Shown: piece after piece, positions 40,197 through 48,122 of the stretch
How the letters are laid out: each line of letters starts with the position of its first letter
Numbering within the stretch: the stretch's first letter is position 1
Assembly: GCA_963642705.1 (NCBI GenBank)
Contig: CAVIHU010000003.1
Coordinates: 67,252-131,251 of the forward strand
From: UBA11524 sp963642705
Lineage (GTDB): Bacteria > Bacillota > Clostridia > Christensenellales > Aristaeellaceae
DNA: 64,000 nt
Direction of reading: 5' to 3'
Position numbers and translations under genes: made by a program
The notes under the pieces: model-generated
What the model saw: only the letters and a program-made list of their open reading frames with translations
The model's database searches: none
Told to the model about the DNA's origin: nothing

Positions 40197-42911
40197 TCAG
40201 GCTTCTCCCGTGTTGCGGCCGCAGCAGTTCTTGTACTTCTTGCCAGAGCCGCAGGGGCACGGGTCGTTCCGTCCGATGCGCTCAGACGGCTTCACGCGCT
40301 TCGGCTGACGCGGCTGACCGTTGCCCGGCACCATCGGCTTGCCCTCGACCGGACGGACAGCTGCCTGTACGCGTTCGGGGGTGCGCTCGATACGCAGCTG
40401 ATACATGCGGCGGACAGTGTCCTCGCGAATGAGGTGGTTCAATTCATCGAACATGTAACCGGCCTCAATCTGATACTCGGTGACGGGGTTCTTGCCGCTG
40501 TAGGCGCGAAAACCGATGCCGTCGCGCAGGCGATCCATCGCGTCGATGTGATCCATCCAGCGGGAATCGACCGAGCGCAGCAGCACAACACGCTCGATTT
40601 CGCGCATGTCCAGCCCGAGCTCCGTCAGCATCGCCTCGCGCTCCTCGTAGAAGGCGCGTGCATCATCCTTAAGTGCCTGCGCGAGCTGGTCGCGATCGCC
40701 GGAGCGGACGATGCTGTCAATTTCGGCGATTTTGCCGTGATGGATGCAGAGGTTCTCCAGATAATTCGTCAGCTGCGGGATGTCCCAATCCGTGCCGTCA
40801 TCAGCGGCGCAGTGACGCGAGAGCGCTGCATCGATGAGCTTGTACGCCATGCCGAGGATGTTTTCACGGACGTTTTCGCCCATGAGAACGCGGCGACGCT
40901 GACCGTAGATGATTTCGCGCTGGCGGTTCATGACGTTGTCGTACTCCAGCACGTGCTTGCGGATATCGAAGTTGCGTCCCTCGATGCGCTTCTGCGCGGC
41001 TTCAATCTGCTTGGTGAGCATGCCTGCCTGCAGCGGCTCGTCATCCTTGAGCCCGAGGCGATCGACCATGGGCATGATGCGTTCGCCGCCGAACAGACGC
41101 ATCAGGTCGTCCTCCAGCGAAATGAAGAACTGCGTGGAGCCGGGGTCGCCCTGACGGCCGGCACGCCCACGGAGCTGATTGTCGATGCGGCGTGATTCAT
41201 GGCGCTCCGTGCCGATGATGTGCAGGCCGCCGGTCTGCAGCACGCGCTCGTGCTCGGCATCGGTTGTCTTCTTGAAGTCCTGATAGAGCGACTGGTATGT
41301 TTCGCGCGCGGCGAGAATTTCCTCTGAAACATCCTCCGCGTGACCAGTCGCCGCCTCGATAATTTCTTCATCAAAGCCCTGCTGGCGCATGGCGCGGCGA
41401 GCGAGGAATTCAGGGTTGCCGCCGAGCAGAATGTCCGTGCCGCGGCCAGCCATGTTCGTGGCGATGGTGACGGCGCCCCAGTGACCGGCCTGTGCGACGA
41501 TTTCAGCCTCCTTGGCATGGTTCTTGGCGTTGAGCACCTCATGCTGGATGCCCTTGCGCTTGAGCAGAGAGGACAGCATCTCGCTTGTTTCAACCGTGAC
41601 CGTGCCGACCAGCACCGGCTGACCCTTTTCGTGCACCTCGCTGATGGCATTGACGACAGCGGCGAACTTGGCGTTCCTCGTCTTGTACACCATGTCATCG
41701 AGATCCTTGCGGATATTCGGCTTGTTGGTGGGAATCTGCACGACGTCCAGCGCGTAAATATTCTGGAACTCGTCCTCCTCGGTCTTGGCGGTGCCCGTCA
41801 TGCCGGAGAGCTTGTGGTACATGCGGAAATAATTCTGGAAGGTGATGGTTGCCAGCGTGCGGCTTTCGCGCTCGATGGTCACATGCTCCTTCGCTTCGAT
41901 GGCCTGATGCAGACCCTCGCTGTAGCGGCGGCCGATCATCAGTCGTCCGGTGAATTCGTCGACGATGATGACCTGATCGTCCTTGACGACATAGTCCACA
42001 TCGCGCTTCATCAGGAAGTTGGCACGCAGGGCGCAATTGACGTGGTGATTCAGCTCGGCGTTTTCCGCATCGTTGATGTTCTCGATGTTGAATGCCTGCT
42101 CGACGCGCCTGGCACCTTCATCGGTCAGCGTGATGGCCTTCTTTTTCTCCTCGACCTCGAAGTGCTCATCGCGCTTGAGCGTGCGGACAACGGCATCGAC
42201 CTTGGCGTACAGGTCGGTGGACTTGTCGCCCGCGCCGGAAATAATCAGCGGCGTACGAGCTTCATCGATCAGGATGGAGTCGACCTCGTCGACAATGGCG
42301 AAATGATGACCGCGCTGCACGAGATCATTCTGCCGGATGACCATGTTGTCGCGCAGATAGTCGAAGCCGAGCTCGTTGTTTGTGCCGTAGGTGATGTCAC
42401 AGGCGTAAGCGGCGCGGCGCTGGGCACTGTCCAGATCATGCACAATCAGACCAACGCTCAGCCCCATGAAGCGGTGAACCTTGCCCATCCACTCGCTGTC
42501 GCGGCGTGCCAGATAATCGTTGACCGTCACGATATGCACGCCTTTGCCGGACAGCGCGTTCAGGTACGCAGGAAGCGTGGAAACAAGCGTTTTGCCTTCT
42601 CCTGTCTTCATCTCTGCGATGCGCCCCTGATGCAGCACCAGACCGCCCATGACCTGCACACGGTAAGGACGCATGCCCAGCACACGCGCGTCAGCCTCAC
42701 GGATGGCGGCAAACGCCTCGGGCAGGATATTGTCCTCTGTTTCACCGTTCTTCAGACGTTCCCGGAATTCATTCGTCTTGGCACGCAGCGCGTCATCGCT
42801 CAGCGCCTTGTATTCCTCCTCGAGCGCTTCAACGGCGTTGACGGTCTTTTGCAGTCGTTTGACCTCCGCATCGTTGCTGCTGCCCAGAAGCTTTTTGACC
42901 CATTCAAACAT
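40197..42911 (-). CDS. secA: Preprotein translocase ATPase SecA
   Basis: SecA drives Sec-dependent export of the many secreted proteins in this window. The 904 residues hold Walker A (AEMKTGEGKTLV), the DEVDSILIDEARTPLIISG block, the preprotein cross-linking domain, helicase motif VI region (GRAGRQGDPGSTQFFISLED) and the SEC-C zinc tail (NDPCPCGSGKKYKNCCG). The ATG follows AAAGGAG. Its promoter at 43003-43032 carries a 20-nt upstream motif shared with rplS. It heads a minus-strand group with prfB, lit, tsaD and gtrA. Confidence 0.98.
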   Translation of the reverse strand: MFEWVKKLLGSSNDAEVKRLQKTVNAVEALEEEYKALSDDALRAKTNEFRERLKNGETEDNILPEAFAAIREADARVLGMRPYRVQVMGGLVLHQGRIAEMKTGEGKTLVSTLPAYLNALSGKGVHIVTVNDYLARRDSEWMGKVHRFMGLSVGLIVHDLDSAQRRAAYACDITYGTNNELGFDYLRDNMVIRQNDLVQRGHHFAIVDEVDSILIDEARTPLIISGAGDKSTDLYAKVDAVVRTLKRDEHFEVEEKKKAITLTDEGARRVEQAFNIENINDAENAELNHHVNCALRANFLMKRDVDYVVKDDQVIIVDEFTGRLMIGRRYSEGLHQAIEAKEHVTIERESRTLATITFQNYFRMYHKLSGMTGTAKTEEDEFQNIYALDVVQIPTNKPNIRKDLDDMVYKTRNAKFAAVVNAISEVHEKGQPVLVGTVTVETSEMLSSLLKRKGIQHEVLNAKNHAKEAEIVAQAGHWGAVTIATNMAGRGTDILLGGNPEFLARRAMRQQGFDEEIIEAATGHAEDVSEEILAARETYQSLYQDFKKTTDAEHERVLQTGGLHIIGTERHESRRIDNQLRGRAGRQGDPGSTQFFISLEDDLMRLFGGERIMPMVDRLGLKDDEPLQAGMLTKQIEAAQKRIEGRNFDIRKHVLEYDNVMNRQREIIYGQRRRVLMGENVRENILGMAYKLIDAALSRHCAADDGTDWDIPQLTNYLENLCIHHGKIAEIDSIVRSGDRDQLAQALKDDARAFYEEREAMLTELGLDMREIERVVLLRSVDSRWMDHIDAMDRLRDGIGFRAYSGKNPVTEYQIEAGYMFDELNHLIREDTVRRMYQLRIERTPERVQAAVRPVEGKPMVPGNGQPRQPKRVKPSERIGRNDPCPCGSGKKYKNCCGRNTGEA

Positions 42912-43002
42912 AAGGTTCTCCTTTCAGAAATAAACAGGAAATATCCTGATAAAATCATTCATGAAGCCGCTTCCGCATCATCAAAAGACACACTTCCCGA
43001 CC

Positions 43003-43032
43003 ATTATAGCACGAGTTGCGCGGAAGTTGCAA
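43003..43032 (-). promoter_or_regulatory. Sigma-A promoter of secA
   Basis: On the minus strand TTGCAA-18-TATAAT. The same spacer length and the same upstream motif distance occur at rplS. Confidence 0.75.
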
Positions 43033-43061
43033 GTGCTTCGGGAAAATAGGGTCTCGCTGAC

Positions 43062-43081
43062 TCTGTGTTGTAAAGAGATAT
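43062..43081 (-). promoter_or_regulatory. Shared 20-nt upstream motif, secA copy
   Basis: TGTGTTGTAAAGAGATAT plus two more bases at its left (20 nt in all) is identical to 63946-63965. It lies exactly 29 nt upstream of the secA -35 box. Confidence 0.6.
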
Positions 43082-43105
43082 CTTCAAACAGGTTCCGCAC
43101 GCAAC

Positions 43106-43134
43106 TTGTCACGCGCATGAAAATGTGGTATAAT
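43106..43134 (+). promoter_or_regulatory. Sigma-A promoter of luxS
   Basis: TTGTCA-17-TATAAT, about 30 nt before the luxS ATG and divergent from the secA promoter. Confidence 0.8.
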
Positions 43135-43163
43135 CATCCTGATTTCGACAAGGAGGAATCCTC

Positions 43164-43628
43164 ATGCTGAAAAAGATTGCATCCTTCTCCATCAATCATG
43201 ACACGCTGACGCCGGGCATGTATATTTCGCGCATTGACGGTGATTGCATCACGTACGACCTGCGGCTCAAGTATCCCAATCAGGGCAATTATATCTGCCA
43301 GGGAGCGCTGCATACGCTGGAGCATCTGATTGCGACGTTCGTCCGTTCGGCGGAAGCATCGGAGCATGTGGTGTATTTCGGACCGATGGGCTGTCGGACG
43401 GGCTTCTATCTTATCCTGCGCGACACGATGAGCCACAACGCGGCGGTGCAGCTCGTAAAGGATGCGTTCCGGTTTGCGGCGGATTATGAGGGTGAAATCC
43501 CCGGTGCGAAGCGGATTGAATGCGGTAATTATATGGAGCATGACCTGCCTGAGGCGAAGCGCGAGGCGGAAAAATACTGCGCTGTGCTGGCAAAGTGCAG
43601 CGAAAGCACGATGACCTATCCGGATTGA
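43164..43628 (+). CDS. luxS: S-ribosylhomocysteine lyase
   Basis: LuxS splits S-ribosylhomocysteine into homocysteine and the precursor of autoinducer 2, in the activated methyl cycle. The 154 residues are full length. Metal ligands are His50 and His54 (ALHTLEHLIA) and Cys120 (IECGNY); Glu53 and Cys77 (GPMGCRTGFYL) are the catalytic pair. The ATG follows AAGGAGG. A metallophosphoesterase follows after 11 nt in the same transcript. No Pfs nucleosidase is in the window. Confidence 0.97.
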   Translation: MLKKIASFSINHDTLTPGMYISRIDGDCITYDLRLKYPNQGNYICQGALHTLEHLIATFVRSAEASEHVVYFGPMGCRTGFYLILRDTMSHNAAVQLVKDAFRFAADYEGEIPGAKRIECGNYMEHDLPEAKREAEKYCAVLAKCSESTMTYPD

Positions 43629-43639
43629 GGGAGGCACGC

Positions 43640-44341
43640 ATGAAGAAAATTGCCTTGCTGGGCGACCTCCATGGGAACATGACCGCGACGTTGGCGATGG
43701 AGCAGGCGCTACGCAGCTGCGGCGCGGATGAAATCTGGTTTCTGGGCGATGCGGTTGGCAAAGGACCGCAGTCCCGCGAAACCTGCGACTGGGTTCGGGC
43801 AAATTGCACACGATTTGTCGGCGGCAACTGGGACTACGGCATCGGGGGGCGCGAATTTGCCGAGGACGGGTATTTCTGGAATCAGCTCGGCGAGGAACGC
43901 ATGCAGTGGCTTTGTTCGCTGCCGCGCGAGACAGACGAGTGGTTCAGCGGCACGCACTTCCGCTTCTTTCACGGTCGGCCTGTGACAGAGCTGCTGCGTG
44001 CGCAGGATGACAAGGAGCTGCTTTCCACCACCTTCACGGCAAATGGCGTGACGTATGGCGGCGTTGCCTTTGCAGACAGCCACCGCCCGTTCCTGCGTAC
44101 GCTCGATGCCGGTTACATCCTCAACTCCGGCAGTGTCGGCAACAGCATGGGCGTACCCAAGGCGCATGCGCTGCTGCTCGAAGGCGAGGTCGGCTCGCAA
44201 ACGCCGTCGATGCTGCTGATGACAGCGCTGTCCGTGCCGTACGACAACGGGGAGGCGGCTGACATTGCCCGTGCGGAGGTCAATCTGCCGCATCGGGATT
44301 CGTACATTCGGGAGATTCTGACAGGAGAATATTCCAGATAA
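43640..44341 (+). CDS. Calcineurin-like metallophosphoesterase (YfcE-like)
   Basis: A 233-residue cytosolic phosphoesterase. ATG 43640 follows GAGGGAGG; the longer frame would begin inside luxS. Metal motifs: GDLHGN near residue 8, WFLGDAVGKGPQ (usual GDxxxxGP), GGNWDYG (usual GNHD, with Trp replacing His), HGRP and GSVGNSMG. The Trp substitution in the third motif is common in the YfcE/DUF2436-like subgroup that acts on nucleotides or phosphodiesters. The substrate is unknown. It is the second gene after luxS. Confidence 0.85.
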   Translation: MKKIALLGDLHGNMTATLAMEQALRSCGADEIWFLGDAVGKGPQSRETCDWVRANCTRFVGGNWDYGIGGREFAEDGYFWNQLGEERMQWLCSLPRETDEWFSGTHFRFFHGRPVTELLRAQDDKELLSTTFTANGVTYGGVAFADSHRPFLRTLDAGYILNSGSVGNSMGVPKAHALLLEGEVGSQTPSMLLMTALSVPYDNGEAADIARAEVNLPHRDSYIREILTGEYSR

Positions 44342-44346
44342 AAAAG

Positions 44347-44383
44347 ACGGTCTGCTGCCGATGATGAGTCGGATGCAGACCGT
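44347..44383 (+). terminator. Terminator of the luxS operon
   Basis: ACGGTCTGC pairs with GCAGACCGT over a 19-nt loop, followed by TTG; a short T stretch makes it moderately convincing. Confidence 0.6.
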
Positions 44384-44393
44384 TTGCTTCGCT

Positions 44394-44544
44394 GCGGCAA
44401 TACCGCGCAATTCGGTGGCGACGCTGAATGTGCCTTCGGCAGACTGGAAATCTCGATTTGCATCCAGTAAAACTTCGATTTCTGCAATCGTAGCTGGTGC
44501 AAAATTTGCGATTCATCGTGCCGCCTCATTTGTGCGATAATGCC
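44394..44544 (+). repeat. Dispersed non-coding element, copy A (about 151 bp)
   Basis: The full-length copy of the element also found at 28663-28759. It starts GCGGCAATACCGC (itself palindromic) and ends GCGATAATGCC, imperfect inverted ends (9 of 11). It overlaps the 3' end of the transglutaminase gene, whose TGA stop lies inside the element. The minus strand can be read as a short frame, but it matches no protein I know. Confidence 0.75.
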
Positions 44545-45236
44545 TTTCGGATTTTCCGGACGTTCCGGTTCATCAGGTGCCTGCCGATGTGCCGGTAGAT
44601 GAATGCCTTGAACGGCGACATCTGCTGATGGTGTTCCCTGAGGAGTTCGTCCGGGCTGTCATAGACGCCGAAATCCTGATTGATGCCCTCGCTCTGAATG
44701 TAGGTGGAATTGCGGTTGAAATCAATGACCGGGTGGCGGAAGTCGAGCACCGCCGCGCCGTAGCCGCAGAATGCTCCAGTACAGTCCGGAAACCTCGCCT
44801 GCAGTGCTGTCAAGTACGCACGGTCGAGGATGAATGCCTCCAGTTCGTACCACGTGCCGTCCAATTCGACCTCGACCCAACTATGGAACACGTTTTTGGG
44901 CGCAAGCAGGTAGACAAGCCCGGTCATTGCGCCTTTTTGCAGTTTTTTTTCGATGGTGAAGCCGTGAATCCGGCAGGGGATACCGCAGCCGCGCAGCAGC
45001 GCCATGAACAGCGTTCCCTTCGTGTTGCACTGCCCGAAGCCGTCTGCAAGCACCTGCGTTGCGGGAATGCTGTCATCCGTGTTGTAACCGAAGAGAATTT
45101 CATCGCGCACGTAGTTGTAGATGGATCGGATGCGCTCAAACGCTGCGAGCGATTGCCAGCGGTGTGTGTCAATCAGCGACTGGATGGCTGGCGCGGAGAA
45201 ATTCAGCATCGGGGTTTCCTGCAGATATTGCGTCAT
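44526..45236 (-). CDS. Transglutaminase-like protein
   Basis: A 236-residue cytosolic protein with a transglutaminase-like papain-fold core. The catalytic Cys is in DGFGQCNTKGTLFMALLRGCG, the His in NVFHSWVEVELDGTWYELEAF, and the third residue probably the Asp of LEAFILDRAY. The N-terminal YLQETPMLNFSAPAIQSLID is family-specific. Such bacterial proteins are peptidases or amidases rather than cross-linkers. The last codons and the stop overlap the dispersed element at 44394-44544, so the original C-terminus may have been altered. The ATG has a GGAAAGGA ribosome site. Confidence 0.8.
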   Translation of the reverse strand: MTQYLQETPMLNFSAPAIQSLIDTHRWQSLAAFERIRSIYNYVRDEILFGYNTDDSIPATQVLADGFGQCNTKGTLFMALLRGCGIPCRIHGFTIEKKLQKGAMTGLVYLLAPKNVFHSWVEVELDGTWYELEAFILDRAYLTALQARFPDCTGAFCGYGAAVLDFRHPVIDFNRNSTYIQSEGINQDFGVYDSPDELLREHHQQMSPFKAFIYRHIGRHLMNRNVRKIRKALSHK

Positions 45237-45268
45237 GTCAGTGACGTCCTTTCCTGATCATTGCGATC

Positions 45269-45297
45269 ATTATAGCATACCGGAGAAGGGGCTGCAA
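45269..45297 (-). promoter_or_regulatory. Sigma-A promoter of the transglutaminase-like gene
   Basis: On the minus strand TTGCAG-17-TATAAT, about 33 nt before the ATG. Confidence 0.75.
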
Positions 45298-45362
45298 TCG
45301 GGTTACATCAAAGTCACGCGGCTCATGCTGCCGGCATGATGCGGATTGCTTCCCTGCACCCC

Positions 45363-45391
45363 TTGCAAATACATCCTCCGCGTGGTATAAT
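45363..45391 (+). promoter_or_regulatory. Sigma-A promoter of the alpha/beta hydrolase gene
   Basis: TTGCAA-17-TATAAT. The presumed transcription start falls at the edge of the palindrome at 45401-45414. Confidence 0.75.
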
Positions 45392-45400
45392 TACGACTGG

Positions 45401-45414
45401 TTAGTTAAAACTAA
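45401..45414 (+). promoter_or_regulatory. Candidate operator TTAGTT-aa-AACTAA
   Basis: A perfect inverted repeat of two 6-nt arms with a 2-nt centre begins 10 nt after the -10 box, the usual place for a MarR- or TetR-type repressor site. No such repressor gene is in the neighbourhood. Confidence 0.6.
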
Positions 45415-45442
45415 TTCAAAAAATGCGGAAGGAGAAATTTTT

Positions 45443-46222
45443 GTGCTTTTCCAGACGATAGGCGACAAGGCAAACCCTGCTGTGCTTTTCTTTCATGCGA
45501 TGGGCGTCACCGGTGCGAGCAATGAGCCGGTTGCAAGACACCTCAGCAAACGCTTTTACTGCATCATGCCGACAGCGACCGTTTACTGCGAGGGTCAGAG
45601 ATACATCTCCAGGCAGGACGAAATCCGCCAGGTGGAGACATATTTGAAAGGTGAAGGCATCCAATCGCTTGCACTTGTCGTTGCGTCATCGCTCGGTGCT
45701 GACCTTGCAACGGCATTCCTTGCTCAAACAGATGTGCCGGTGGCACACGTGTTTTTCGACGGCGGGCAGTTCTCGCAAAGCAGTCTCGGACTTCGCAGAA
45801 TGATGACGCCAATTCTGTATTTTGCCATCAAGAGCCTGTACTGGAGCAAGGGAGGCACACTCAAAAAAATCATGTGGTGCGATGATGATGCAATTAAGCC
45901 GTACTTCATTGCGGCAGGAAAGGCGCTGAAATACGGCAATCTACGCCGTCATGTCGCTTGCAGCATGGAGAAAAAGCCCTATCTGCCGCTGCCGGAAGCG
46001 CTGCAGGAGCATAGCTTCTGGAGCTTTGGCAGCATCGAGGAGCACTTTCAGTACCGCGAGAAGCTGAAGACGGCATATCCGCATGGGCATTTTCCGGTTT
46101 TTGAGCAGCATGACCACATGCAGTTTCAAATCCGCGATCCGAAGGGCTTTGCGGACATGCTGATGTCGATTATTGATTGCAATGCGCTGCCGCCACTGCC
46201 GTTTTTACGCGAGGAAAATTAA
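45443..46222 (+). CDS. Alpha/beta hydrolase
   Basis: A 259-residue cytosolic hydrolase from GTG 45443 (GGAGA ahead). The oxyanion strand AVLFFHAMGVTGASNEP, nucleophile region LVVASSLGADLATAF (Ser in an A-S-S-L-G form of the GxSxG elbow) and the C-terminal His in FEQHDHMQFQ are visible. A cap domain lies between residues 120 and 200. Esterase or thioesterase action is likely but the substrate is unknown. It is preceded by a clear operator, so it is probably induced by a ligand. A small membrane protein gene follows after 17 nt. Confidence 0.82.
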   Translation: MLFQTIGDKANPAVLFFHAMGVTGASNEPVARHLSKRFYCIMPTATVYCEGQRYISRQDEIRQVETYLKGEGIQSLALVVASSLGADLATAFLAQTDVPVAHVFFDGGQFSQSSLGLRRMMTPILYFAIKSLYWSKGGTLKKIMWCDDDAIKPYFIAAGKALKYGNLRRHVACSMEKKPYLPLPEALQEHSFWSFGSIEEHFQYREKLKTAYPHGHFPVFEQHDHMQFQIRDPKGFADMLMSIIDCNALPPLPFLREEN

Positions 46223-46239
46223 CAGGAGGAAGAAAGAGA

Positions 46240-46734
46240 ATGTTTCGTGTTGTATTTCCTGTCGTTTTTTATCTGTTTTACTGGCTGATTTGTTATCTGA
46301 ATACCGGTACGGACAAGAAGAATCTGCTTGGATTGCGCTCGTATCCGACGGCGGTGCAGAAGAAGGTTCGGAATGATTCGCCGCTGGCTGATGCCGCGCT
46401 GAAGGCACAGCCGATCTGGAAGATTCTGCTGAGCAATCTGGTTGTGTTCAGCGTTGTATTCGGGGTGCTGGGACTCTTGCTGAAGGAGCCGCTTGGTCTG
46501 ACAGACTACGGCAGTGCATGGATGTATCTGCTGATTCTCGGCGAAGGATTAGGACTGTTTGATTTGGTTATCATTGATCTCCTCTGGTGGCGGAATACGA
46601 AGCGCATCCGGTTCTCCTTTCTGCCGGAGAAGGCGATGTATCAAGATCCGTATCAGCATCTGATGTCGTTCGTGCGCGGGATTCCGTTGTTCGCTGCGAT
46701 TGCCGCGCTGGGTGCGTTGATTGTGATGCTGTAA
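46240..46734 (+). CDS. Four-helix membrane protein of unknown function
   Basis: A 164-residue protein. ATG 46240 follows AGGAGGA; a longer frame would begin inside the hydrolase gene. Four hydrophobic helices: 1-20, about 57-80, 90-115 and 147-164. Between helices 1 and 2 lies a polar segment TDKKNLLGLRSYPTAVQKKV. I recognise no family. It is cotranscribed with the hydrolase and shares its presumed operator control, so it may act on the same compound, for example as an exporter partner or membrane sensor. Confidence 0.65.
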   Translation: MFRVVFPVVFYLFYWLICYLNTGTDKKNLLGLRSYPTAVQKKVRNDSPLADAALKAQPIWKILLSNLVVFSVVFGVLGLLLKEPLGLTDYGSAWMYLLILGEGLGLFDLVIIDLLWWRNTKRIRFSFLPEKAMYQDPYQHLMSFVRGIPLFAAIAALGALIVML

Positions 46735-46813
46735 CACGCGGAGCCTGTCGGCAGATATGCGCCGTTTTCATGCTTCTTCCGTTTGATGAACAAGAAATTC
46801 GCGTTAATTTCCG

Positions 46814-46842
46814 TTGCACGCATGCGGAAAAAATGGTATAAT
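46814..46842 (+). promoter_or_regulatory. Sigma-A promoter of the RmlD-like gene
   Basis: TTGCAC-17-TATAAT, 35 nt before the chosen ATG. Confidence 0.8.
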
Positions 46843-46876
46843 TAAATAAAGACTATCATCGGAAGAGGTGCAGTGT

Positions 46877-47767
46877 ATGAAGGTCATGGTAACAGGCGCG
46901 GATGGTATGCTGGGACGCGATGTGATGCGTGCGCTTCGGGAGAAGCACATTCCCGTATGCGGTGTTGACTTGGCGGATTTTGACATCACCGATGAGGAAA
47001 AGGCAAAGGCGTTCGTTGCGGCGGAAAAGCCGGATGCCATCATCCACTGCGCAGCGTATACGGATATTCAGAGCGCGGAGAATGAGCCGGCTGTGTGTAT
47101 CCAGACTAACGCGTCAGGCACGCTGAGCATGGTTCGTGCGGCACTGCGCGTCGGTGCGAAATTCCTGTTGATTTCTACGGCGGAGGTGTTCGGCGCAGAG
47201 CCGGATACTGTCCACACAGTGAACGATAAGACATGCGCTGCGAATGTGTATGGGCTGTCGAAGGTACAGGCGGAGGAGGCGGTGCGCGCACTGATGACGC
47301 GGTACTTCATCGTGCGGACGGGCTGCCTGTTCGGCACGCACGAAAAGGGACCGATTCGCACGATTCTCCGTGCGGCGCAGGAGCATCAGCGGCTGACCAT
47401 CTCCAACGACCTGATGGCATGCCCGACGTATACTTTCGACCTGGCACGTGCCGTTGTTTCCCTGATTCAGACGGATAGGTACGGCATTTATCACCTGACG
47501 AATGAGGGTGAATGCAACCTCGCGACGCTTGCCATCGCCACGCTGGGCATGGTCGGCAGCCGCTGCCGTGTTCAGCCTGTCACCGGCAACCGCGGCTCGG
47601 TTAGCGCGGCGCATCCGTCCTGCGTTCGTCTGCTGACTGGTCCGGTCGATTCTACGGTGCATATGCCCCGCTGGGAGGATGCGCTCAACCGCTGCCTCAG
47701 TGAGATTCGGGATGATGGCATGCAGAAGGGAGCGAACAGCTATTCCGCTGCAAATTATCCGAGGTGA
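46877..47767 (+). CDS. RmlD-like NAD(P)-dependent sugar-nucleotide reductase
   Basis: A 296-residue short-chain dehydrogenase of the dTDP-4-dehydrorhamnose reductase family. The ATG at 46877 has GGAAGAGG at a good distance; a GTG 9 nt earlier is less likely. The dinucleotide motif is VTGADGMLGRDV, ALREKHIPVCGVDLADFDITD follows, and the catalytic YGLSKVQAE (YxxxK) sits near residue 125 with the Ser/Thr in LLISTAEVFG. A true rhamnose pathway role is doubtful because no RmlA, B or C is nearby. The last ~20 codons overlap the remnant of a macrodomain gene. Confidence 0.85.
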   Translation: MKVMVTGADGMLGRDVMRALREKHIPVCGVDLADFDITDEEKAKAFVAAEKPDAIIHCAAYTDIQSAENEPAVCIQTNASGTLSMVRAALRVGAKFLLISTAEVFGAEPDTVHTVNDKTCAANVYGLSKVQAEEAVRALMTRYFIVRTGCLFGTHEKGPIRTILRAAQEHQRLTISNDLMACPTYTFDLARAVVSLIQTDRYGIYHLTNEGECNLATLAIATLGMVGSRCRVQPVTGNRGSVSAAHPSCVRLLTGPVDSTVHMPRWEDALNRCLSEIRDDGMQKGANSYSAANYPR

Positions 47768-47927
47768 TATCACAACGCTGGCGGCTGACGCCATCGTCAA
47801 TGCGGCGAATCCGTCGCTGCTTGGCGGCGGCAAGGTTGGTCAGGCGAAAATCACGCGCGGCTATCGCCTGCCGTGCAGGTACGTGATTCACGCAGTCGGT
47901 CCCGGCTATCACGGAGACAATCATTAA
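47742..47927 (+). pseudogene. Decayed macrodomain (ADP-ribose hydrolase) gene
   Basis: The frame reads PLQIIRGDITTLAADAIVNA, ANPSLLGGG, then jumps to KVGQAKITRGYRLPCRYVIH, AVGP and stops soon after. In intact macrodomains the GGG is followed by about 30 residues (GVDGAIH...) before the K(T)GxAxIT segment, and another ~70 residues follow AVGP. So there is an in-frame internal deletion and a 3' truncation. The expected start codon is ATT and the frame overlaps the end of the RmlD-like gene. The enzyme would have removed ADP-ribose or acetyl-ADP-ribose; the remnant is surely inactive. Confidence 0.85.
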
Positions 47928-47940
47928 CTGCTGGAAAGAG

Positions 47941-47957
47941 CAGGCTTTGCCTGTTTT
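47941..47957 (+). terminator. Short terminator-like hairpin
   Basis: CAGGC-ttt-GCCTG followed by TTTT, 14 nt after the macrodomain remnant. The stem is only 5 bp, so the call is weak. Confidence 0.4.
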
Positions 47958-48072
47958 GTGCCCCCTTCGGCGGCATACAGGGTTTATTGCCACCGTTGAT
48001 TTCTGACCAAGCTGCCAGAGGCGCACGACAAACAAAGCAACAAAAACGGGCATTGCGAAGGGGCTCGGAATA

Positions 48073-48104
48073 AAACAGACGAAGTTTGCATTGAAGTTTG
48101 CATT
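48073..48104 (+). repeat. GAAGTTTGCATT direct repeat abutting the DUF3842 ribosome site
   Basis: AAACAGAC is followed by two identical 12-nt units (48081-48092 and 48093-48104) and then AAGGAGG of the DUF3842 gene. The AAACAGACGAAGT start is the same 13 nt seen twice in front of gtrA. Confidence 0.75.
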
Positions 48105-48122
48105 AAGGAGGAAAAACCTCTT

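Noticed and set aside
39093..43049. Long plus-strand frames opposite prfB and secA
   Set aside because: They are high-GC shadows of well-recognised genes without family features or starts.
47742..47927. Functional small macrodomain protein
   Set aside because: Loss of the region that closes over ADP-ribose and of the last third, with no proper start codon, makes function unlikely.
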